From Arthrobacter sp. Edens01 (GTDB taxonomy: Bacteria; Actinomycetota; Actinomycetes; Actinomycetales; Micrococcaceae): a stretch of 64,000 bases of DNA. Both the position numbers and the translations under genes were made by a program. How positions within the stretch are numbered: position 1 is the first letter of the stretch; every line of letters starts with the position of its first letter. Below the pieces are notes generated by a model that saw only the letters and a list, made by a program, of their open reading frames with translations, had not been told where the DNA came from and did no database searches. Location: contig NZ_LKIU01000002.1 in NCBI RefSeq assembly GCF_001307035.1, positions 231,088-295,087 of the forward strand, in the 5' to 3' direction. This document shows, piece after piece, positions 58,941 to 64,000 of the stretch.

Positions 58941-60296
58941 ATGAGCACATCAGCCACCGCCCCGGCTTTCCGGCTGGAACAGAAGCGGAACATCACCGGG
59001 ACCTTCCCCGGACCCAAGTCCGCTGCCCTCAGCGAGCGCCGTGCCGCCGTCGTGGCCAAGGGTGTTGCCTCCAGCGTCCCGGTGTATGTCCAGGATGCCG
59101 ACGGCGGCATCATCCAGGATGTGGATGGTAACTCCTTCATCGACCTGGGGTCAGGCATTGCTGTCACCAGCGTCGGCGCGTCCGATCCCGCCGTGGTTGC
59201 AGCCGCGCAGGAACAGGTTTCCCGCTTCACGCACACCTGCTTTATGGTCACCCCGTACGAGGGCTATGTTGCCGTCGCAGAGAAGCTCGCCGAACTTACT
59301 CCCGGCACGCACGAAAAGCGCACGGTGCTCTTCAACTCCGGCGCCGAGGCCGTTGAAAACGCCGTCAAGATCGCCCGCTCGGCTACCGGCCGCCAGGCCG
59401 TCGTCGCGTTCGACCACGCGTACCATGGCCGCACCAACCTCACCATGGGCCTGACCGCCAAGGCCGCACCGTACAAGACCGGTTTCGGGCCGTTCGCGTC
59501 CGAGATCTACCGGATGCCCATGAGCTACCCGTACCGCGAGGAAAACCCGGAAATCACCGGCACCGAGGCAGCCGAGCGTGCCATCCTGGCCATCGAAAAG
59601 CAGATCGGCGCGGATCAGCTCGCAGCCATCCTGATCGAGCCGATCCAGGGTGAAGGCGGCTTCATTGTCCCCGCTGAAGGCTTCCTGCCCCGCCTGGCCG
59701 AATGGGCCAAGGCCAACGGAATCGTATTCATCGCTGATGAAGTCCAGTCCGGTTTCTGCCGCACCGGCGAGTGGTTCGCCGTGGACCATGAAGGTGTTGT
59801 TCCGGACATTATGACCATGGCAAAGGGCATTGCCGGCGGCATGCCGCTCTCCGCTGTGACCGGCCGCGCCGACCTGCTGGATGCAGTGCACCCCGGCGGC
59901 CTGGGCGGAACCTACGGCGGCAACCCCGTGGCCTGTGCCTCGGCACTGGCAGCGATCGAAACGATGGAAACCCAGGATCTCGCCGGGCGCGCCCGCCGCA
60001 TCGAGGAAATCACCGTTCCCAGGATGCGCAGGCTTGCAGACGAGACAGGGGTTATCGGCGATGTCCGCGGACGCGGCGCAATGCTTGCCCTCGAGCTGGT
60101 CAAGCCCGGTACCAAGACTCCCGACGCCGCTGCCGCCAAGGCGGTCGCCGCCGCCTGCCTGGCCGAGGGCGTCATCATCCTCACCTGCGGTACCTACGGC
60201 AACGTGATCCGCCTGCTGCCTCCGCTGGTGATCGGCGAGGAGCTGCTCTCCGACGGCCTCGACGTGCTGGAAGCAGCCATCCGCGCCCAGGCATAA
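58941..60296 (+). CDS. gabT: 4-aminobutyrate aminotransferase
   Basis: PLP enzyme of 451 residues transferring the amino group of GABA to 2-oxoglutarate, giving succinate semialdehyde. Class III aminotransferase features: LFNSGAEAVENAVKIAR, VVAFDHAYHGRTNLTMGLT, FIADEVQSGFCRTGEWFA (Asp contacting PLP), and the PLP Lys in TMAKGIAGGMPLSAV. The start ATG 58941 has GAAAGAGG upstream; longer in-frame sequence lies in the intergenic region. It is divergent from a PucR regulator. Succinate-semialdehyde dehydrogenase is not in the window. Confidence 0.92.
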   Translation: MSTSATAPAFRLEQKRNITGTFPGPKSAALSERRAAVVAKGVASSVPVYVQDADGGIIQDVDGNSFIDLGSGIAVTSVGASDPAVVAAAQEQVSRFTHTCFMVTPYEGYVAVAEKLAELTPGTHEKRTVLFNSGAEAVENAVKIARSATGRQAVVAFDHAYHGRTNLTMGLTAKAAPYKTGFGPFASEIYRMPMSYPYREENPEITGTEAAERAILAIEKQIGADQLAAILIEPIQGEGGFIVPAEGFLPRLAEWAKANGIVFIADEVQSGFCRTGEWFAVDHEGVVPDIMTMAKGIAGGMPLSAVTGRADLLDAVHPGGLGGTYGGNPVACASALAAIETMETQDLAGRARRIEEITVPRMRRLADETGVIGDVRGRGAMLALELVKPGTKTPDAAAAKAVAAACLAEGVIILTCGTYGNVIRLLPPLVIGEELLSDGLDVLEAAIRAQA

Positions 60297-60306
60297 CTCC
60301 TATTGG

Positions 60307-60346
60307 CCAAAGGGCGGTATCCGGTCACCCGGATGCCGCCCTTTGG
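60307..60346. terminator. Terminator between gabT and the TetR gene
   Basis: CCAAAGGGCGGTATCCGG and CCGGATGCCGCCCTTTGG form an 18-bp stem with one wobble pair and a four-base loop, followed by TGTTT. It separates convergent genes. Confidence 0.85.
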
Positions 60347-60376
60347 TGTTTCCCGGTCCCGGTTTTCCCGCGAAGC

Positions 60377-61033
60377 CTACGCGCGGGAGAACCCCGCGAA
60401 GCCGCGGATCATCGCATCAAGTCCGGTCTCGAAGGCCTGCTCGGCCGCCTTGCCGCTTTCCCTGCCGGGGGCGGCGGCCACAGCCGCGGTGAACAGCGGG
60501 CTGGCCCCGGCAAGTGAACCGGTGTCGAAAATGTCCTCCGGGGCAACGGCGTCGAAGGCCGATCCGAAGATAAACGACTCAAGGGCCACAATCGCCGGAA
60601 TGATCTGTGCCTGCTTCCAGCCTGCCCGCAGGAAGCCCTCCGTGACCGCTTCGTACATGGCTAGGGTGCGCGGAGCGCCGGAGACCTGCAGGACGGCAAT
60701 CACGGCAATGAGCGGGGTGTGCCGGGCAAAGACTGCCCGGTAGGACCGGGCCCAGGTCCGCACGGCGTCGTTCCAGGGCAGTTCGGCGAAGCAGGCCACA
60801 TCCACCTCCGCCATGAGGTCGTCCTGGATCCAGCGCAGCACTTCCGCTTTGGAGGAGGCGTGGTTGTAGAGGGCCGACGGCGCCACCTGCAGCCTGGCTG
60901 CCAGCGAGGACATGGTGAAGCCCTCATAGCCCCCTGCGGTGATGACTTCCAGGGCAGCTGCGGCGATATTCTCCCTTGTCAGGACGCGCTTGGACGGACG
61001 GCCCGCGCTGCGCCGCGTGCGTGCTGCCGGCAT
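60377..61033 (-). CDS. TetR/AcrR family transcriptional regulator
   Basis: Repressor of 218 residues. The Arg-rich N-terminus is followed by the helix-turn-helix at about residues 25-65 (GGYEGFTMSSLAARLQVAPS, then ALYNHASSKAEVLRW). The C-terminal domain is helical. A GGAGGAATGG site precedes the ATG. It is divergent from the amine oxidase gene across a perfect AAATGAA-N5-TTCATTT palindrome, its probable binding site. An amine or its oxidation product could be the inducer. Confidence 0.87.
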   Translation of the reverse strand: MPAARTRRSAGRPSKRVLTRENIAAAALEVITAGGYEGFTMSSLAARLQVAPSALYNHASSKAEVLRWIQDDLMAEVDVACFAELPWNDAVRTWARSYRAVFARHTPLIAVIAVLQVSGAPRTLAMYEAVTEGFLRAGWKQAQIIPAIVALESFIFGSAFDAVAPEDIFDTGSLAGASPLFTAAVAAAPGRESGKAAEQAFETGLDAMIRGFAGFSRA

Positions 61034-61130
61034 CCATTCCTCCAGGTGTCTGCGGCACTTCCGGTGCCGGAAATTAATATTCGCACAGACTCTCCCTCCA
61101 CAGCCGGGCGTCGGTTAGAGTGTCGGTACA

Positions 61131-61149
61131 AAATGAACGCTATTCATTT
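61131..61149. promoter_or_regulatory. TetR operator palindrome AAATGAA-N5-TTCATTT
   Basis: A perfect 7+7 bp inverted repeat with a five-base centre (CGCTA), 54 bases before the amine oxidase start and 98 from the TetR start. It is AT-rich in a GC-rich genome and lies where a divergent regulator would bind. Confidence 0.8.
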
Positions 61150-61202
61150 ATGTGGCGTGGCATTTGAGCGGCCGGAGGTCGGCCGCTGGAGAGAGGAATA
61201 AA

Positions 61203-62567
61203 GTGCAAACCCTGGAACGGAACGTTGTCATCATCGGCGCAGGCCCCTCCGGCCTCACTGCGGCACGGAAACTCAAGGCCGCAGGCCTGAGCGTGGCAGT
61301 GCTTGAGGCGCGGGACCGGGTAGGCGGCCGCACCTGGTCGGACACCATCGACGGTGCCTTCCTCGAAATCGGCGGACAGTGGATCTCCCCTGACCAGGAA
61401 GCGCTCAGCGAACTGGTCGAGGAGCTGGGACTGGAGACTTTCCCGCGGTACCGCGAGGGCGAATCCGTGTACATCGGCTCGGACCACCGCGCCGTCCGCT
61501 ACTCGGGAGACATGTTCCCCGTAGCCGAGTCAACAGCCCGGGAAATGGAACGGCTCATCACCCTGCTTGACGAGCTCACCGCGAAGACCGATCCGGCAAC
61601 TCCGTGGACACACCCCGACGCCCGGGCACTGGATACCATCTCTTTCTCCGCCTGGCTGCGTGAACAGTCCTCCGACGAAGAAGCCTGCAACAACATCGGC
61701 CTGTTCGTCGCCGGCGGGATGCTCACCAAGCCCGCGCATTCCTTCTCCGCCCTGCAGGCGCTGCTGATGGCTTCCTCTGCCGGATCGTTCTCCAACCTGG
61801 TGGATGAGAACTTCATTCTGGACCGCCGCGTGGCCGGAGGCATGCAGCAGGTCTCCGAGCGGATGGCCGCGGAGCTGGGAGAAGACGTCATTCTCGGCGC
61901 GCCGGTGCGCACCCTGCGCTGGAACGAGGACGGCCACTCCGTAACGGCAGAGGCCGACGGCGTCACCGTCCACGCCCGCTACGCCATCATGGCAGTCCCG
62001 CCGAACCTCTACTCCCGCGTCTCCTACGACCCGCCGCTTCCTCGCCGGCAGCATCAGATGCACCAGCATGTCTCTCTGGGCCTGGTCATCAAGGTCCATG
62101 CCGTGTACGAGAAGCCGTTCTGGCGCGAGTCCGGTCTTTCCGGCACCTGCTTCGGCGCCCACGAACTGGTGCAGGAGGTCTACGACAACACGAACCACGG
62201 GGATTCCCGCGGCACCCTGGTGGGCTTTGTCTCCGATGAAAAGGCCGACGCCATGTTCGAGCTGACCGCTGAGGAACGCCGCCAGGCAATCCTCGAATCG
62301 ATCGCCCGCTACCTCGGCGACGAAGCACTCACCCCCGAGGTTTACTACGAATCCGACTGGGGCTCGGAGGAATGGACCCGCGGCGCCTACGCTGCCAGCT
62401 ATGACCTGGGCGGCCTGCACCGCTACGGTCCGGACCAGCTGACCCCGGTTGGCCCCATCTACTGGTCCTGTTCCGATCTTGCAGCCGAGGGCTACCAGCA
62501 CGTCGACGGCGCCGTCCGCATGGGCGCGAAGACCGCCGAACGCATCATCTCCCGGTTCCAGGGCTGA
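61203..62567 (+). CDS. FAD-dependent amine oxidase, probably putrescine oxidase
   Basis: Flavin amine oxidase of 454 residues. The FAD motif VVIIGAGPSGLTAARKLKAA and LEARDRVGGRTWSDTIDG are followed by FLEIGGQWISPDQEAL and, near the end, GYQHVDGAVRMGAKTAE. It resembles bacterial putrescine and tyramine oxidases, which release an aminoaldehyde, ammonia and H2O2. GAGAGGAAT precedes GTG 61203; a 17-residue extension upstream includes the operator region. The permease at the window end and nearby gabT favour putrescine. Confidence 0.86.
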   Translation: MQTLERNVVIIGAGPSGLTAARKLKAAGLSVAVLEARDRVGGRTWSDTIDGAFLEIGGQWISPDQEALSELVEELGLETFPRYREGESVYIGSDHRAVRYSGDMFPVAESTAREMERLITLLDELTAKTDPATPWTHPDARALDTISFSAWLREQSSDEEACNNIGLFVAGGMLTKPAHSFSALQALLMASSAGSFSNLVDENFILDRRVAGGMQQVSERMAAELGEDVILGAPVRTLRWNEDGHSVTAEADGVTVHARYAIMAVPPNLYSRVSYDPPLPRRQHQMHQHVSLGLVIKVHAVYEKPFWRESGLSGTCFGAHELVQEVYDNTNHGDSRGTLVGFVSDEKADAMFELTAEERRQAILESIARYLGDEALTPEVYYESDWGSEEWTRGAYAASYDLGGLHRYGPDQLTPVGPIYWSCSDLAAEGYQHVDGAVRMGAKTAERIISRFQG

Positions 62568-62573
62568 TCAGCC

Positions 62574-63461
62574 GTGCGTTACGTAGTCGGCTACACGGCC
62601 ACCGAACGGGGCAGGGACGCGCTGTTCCTGGCCTGTGCAATCGCCCGGAGCCAGGGAGCATCCCTGGACCTGGTGATCGTTGACCCCGAAGAGTCTCCCT
62701 ACACGGCTGTCTACCCGCCGGAGCGGACCTACGCGTCCCTCCTGGCCAAGCAGCTCAGGGACTGGCTGGATGAAGCCCTGGCCCTGGTGCCCGAAGACAT
62801 CGAGGCAAGGGGGCACATCCGCACTGCCGACTCGGACGCGCGTGGACTGATCGAAGCGGCCGAAGCCTTCGGCGCCGGCCTCATTGTGGTCGGCGCAGGA
62901 AGCAACGGGCTGTTCAAGCGCTTCACGGTGGGCAGCGTTGCCAACGCGCTGCTGCATGCTGCCGGCGTCCCGGTGGCCCTTGCTCCCCGCGGCTACAGCA
63001 GGATGGAACCGCTCACGCGGATCACCTGTGCGGTGGGGGAGCGGCGGGGTGCGGAAGACGTCCTGGAGGTTGCCTGTGATTCAGCTGCCCGCCGGGGCCT
63101 GCCGCTGCGCCTGCTCTCCCTGCTGGCGCTGGACTCCTCCGGCGGTGCGGCCCTGGACGAAGCACGGCTGCACGTTGCGGACCGGGTCCGGCGGGCTGAG
63201 GAACTTACCAAGGGAAAGAGCAGCATTACCGGTGTTGTCGCCCACGGGCGCACCATCGAAAACGCCGTCGACGACCTTGAATTCGACGACGGCGAGGTCC
63301 TGATCATCGGCTCTAGCCGATTGGCCCGCAGCAACCAGCTTTTCCTCGGCACCACCGCGTCCAAAGTCCTCCGCAGCCTCCCGGTGCCAATGGTCGTGGT
63401 CCCGCGTAACTATTCCCGCGCCGCACACGGCCAGGCACCCCAGTCAGGAGATACCCAGTGA
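62574..63461 (+). CDS. Universal stress protein, two-domain
   Basis: Protein of 295 residues with two UspA domains. Each ends in an ATP-binding-type loop: VVGAGSNGLFKRFTVGSVAN (domain 1) and IIGSSRLARSNQLFLGTTAS (domain 2), then PVPMVVVPRNY. It probably binds nucleotide and modulates the neighbouring transporter, since Usp genes next to amine or amino-acid permeases are common. The start is GTG 62574, six bases after the oxidase stop; the stop overlaps the permease GTG by four bases. Confidence 0.87.
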   Translation: MRYVVGYTATERGRDALFLACAIARSQGASLDLVIVDPEESPYTAVYPPERTYASLLAKQLRDWLDEALALVPEDIEARGHIRTADSDARGLIEAAEAFGAGLIVVGAGSNGLFKRFTVGSVANALLHAAGVPVALAPRGYSRMEPLTRITCAVGERRGAEDVLEVACDSAARRGLPLRLLSLLALDSSGGAALDEARLHVADRVRRAEELTKGKSSITGVVAHGRTIENAVDDLEFDDGEVLIIGSSRLARSNQLFLGTTASKVLRSLPVPMVVVPRNYSRAAHGQAPQSGDTQ

Positions 63462-64000
63462 AGACACGCACCCGGGCACAGGGCGGAGCCGCCGCAAGCG
63501 GGCTGAGCAGCAAAGGGCTGAAGGGAGGACAGGTCGGGCTGATCGGCGCCGTCGTCATTGGCATTTCCTGCATTGCGCCCGCCTACACCCTCACATCCGG
63601 ACTCGGGCCGACCATTTCAGAGGTCGGGGTGCAGCTTCCGGCGATCTTCCTGGTCGGGTTTATTCCCATGATCCTGGTGGCGCTTGGCTACCGGGAGCTG
63701 AACAACGCCATGCCGGACTCAGGCACGTCCTTCACCTGGGCAACGCGGGCCTTCGGTCCATGGGTGGGCTGGATGGGCGGCTGGGGACTGATTGCGGCGA
63801 CCATCATTGTCCTCTCCAACCTGGCAGCTGTAGCGGTCGATTTCTTCTACCTGATGCTCGCCCAGGTCACAGGCAACGATTCCCTCGCCGACCTGACTTT
63901 GAACCTGCCCCTGAATATCGCAACAACCCTGGTCTTCGTGGCCATAGCCTGCTGGATCTCCTACCGCGGCGTGGAGACCACCAAGACAGTGCAGTACGTA
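63458..64000 (+). CDS. APC-superfamily amino acid/polyamine permease, 3' end missing
   Basis: The frame opens at GTG 63458 and continues to the window end (181 codons), so only the first third is seen. Membrane segments include GQVGLIGAVVIGISCIAPAY, LPAIFLVGFIPMILVALGY and LIAATIIVLSNLAAVAVDFF, with the family block ELNNAMPDSGTSFTWATRAF. The GISCIAPAY and GPTISE region resembles the substrate-binding first helix of amino-acid-polyamine-organocation carriers. Coupled by GTGA to the universal stress gene behind an amine oxidase, it is probably a putrescine or amine uptake system. Confidence 0.87.
   Translation, partial: MKTRTRAQGGAAASGLSSKGLKGGQVGLIGAVVIGISCIAPAYTLTSGLGPTISEVGVQLPAIFLVGFIPMILVALGYRELNNAMPDSGTSFTWATRAFGPWVGWMGGWGLIAATIIVLSNLAAVAVDFFYLMLAQVTGNDSLADLTLNLPLNIATTLVFVAIACWISYRGVETTKTVQYV

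Noticed and set aside
1-64000. tRNA genes, rRNA genes, insertion sequences, prophage or riboswitches
   Set aside because: No cloverleaf, transposase, integrase, att repeat or known riboswitch pattern was recognised on either strand.

Overview
The window is chromosomal DNA of a high-G+C, menaquinone-using actinobacterium. The gene set and style (narGHJI-narK, a TetR-controlled phenylacetate cluster, a men cluster, many leaderless genes behind TAnnnT boxes) fit the Micrococcaceae, most likely an Arthrobacter-like soil organism; the genus is an inference. No tRNA, rRNA, insertion sequence, prophage or CRISPR array was seen. Two genes are cut by the window edges: narG at the left and an APC-family permease at the right.

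Layout. 1-8107: respiratory nitrate reductase narGHJI plus the transporter narK. 8146-12834: a histidine phosphatase, the NAD(P)HX repair enzyme NnrD, an MDR-type quinone oxidoreductase divergent from its probable TetR regulator, a CPBP protease and a VOC protein. 13080-33764: a phenylacetate (paa) regulon in separate blocks: thiolase-paaF-paaH (+), paaZ (+), paaI-paaK-tetR (-) and paaABCDE-paaG (+). Unrelated genes lie between the blocks. Matching 22-bp operator-like sites lie in front of the blocks, and at paaA and paaI they overlap good promoters. 33935-37170: an extracytoplasmic copper group (membrane protein, CopC, PCu(A)C lipoprotein, Tat-exported DyP peroxidase). 37261-41910: a small disordered protein, an Lrp regulator and a branched-chain 2-oxoacid dehydrogenase (E1 alpha, E1 beta, E2; no E3). 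41963-44927: an MBL hydrolase, an MFS transporter and a PAP2 phosphatase. 45000-56048: menaquinone genes menC, menD, menF, menG, a geranylgeranyl-reductase-type enzyme and a polyprenyl diphosphate synthase, with a polar amino-acid ABC transporter carrying two tandem binding proteins between them. 56124-64000: a SUKH-like protein, a glycolipid-binding-like protein, PucR-gabT, and TetR / amine oxidase / universal stress protein / permease, which reads as putrescine and GABA breakdown.

How it fits together: the men genes supply the quinol that NarI oxidises; the paa genes turn phenylacetyl-CoA into acetyl-CoA and succinyl-CoA; the amine oxidase and GabT feed amines to succinate semialdehyde.

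The most unusual non-coding signal is a family of three 60-bp near-perfect palindromes (22261-22320, 33777-33836, 37548-37607). Each sits just downstream of a gene. Their outer arms are nearly identical, while the inner arms vary with base pairing kept. Other notable signals are a perfect 17+17 bp inverted repeat between paaK and its TetR regulator, at least eleven leaderless promoter/start arrangements, and palindromic operators for two further TetR regulators. No wholly new enzymatic system was recognised.
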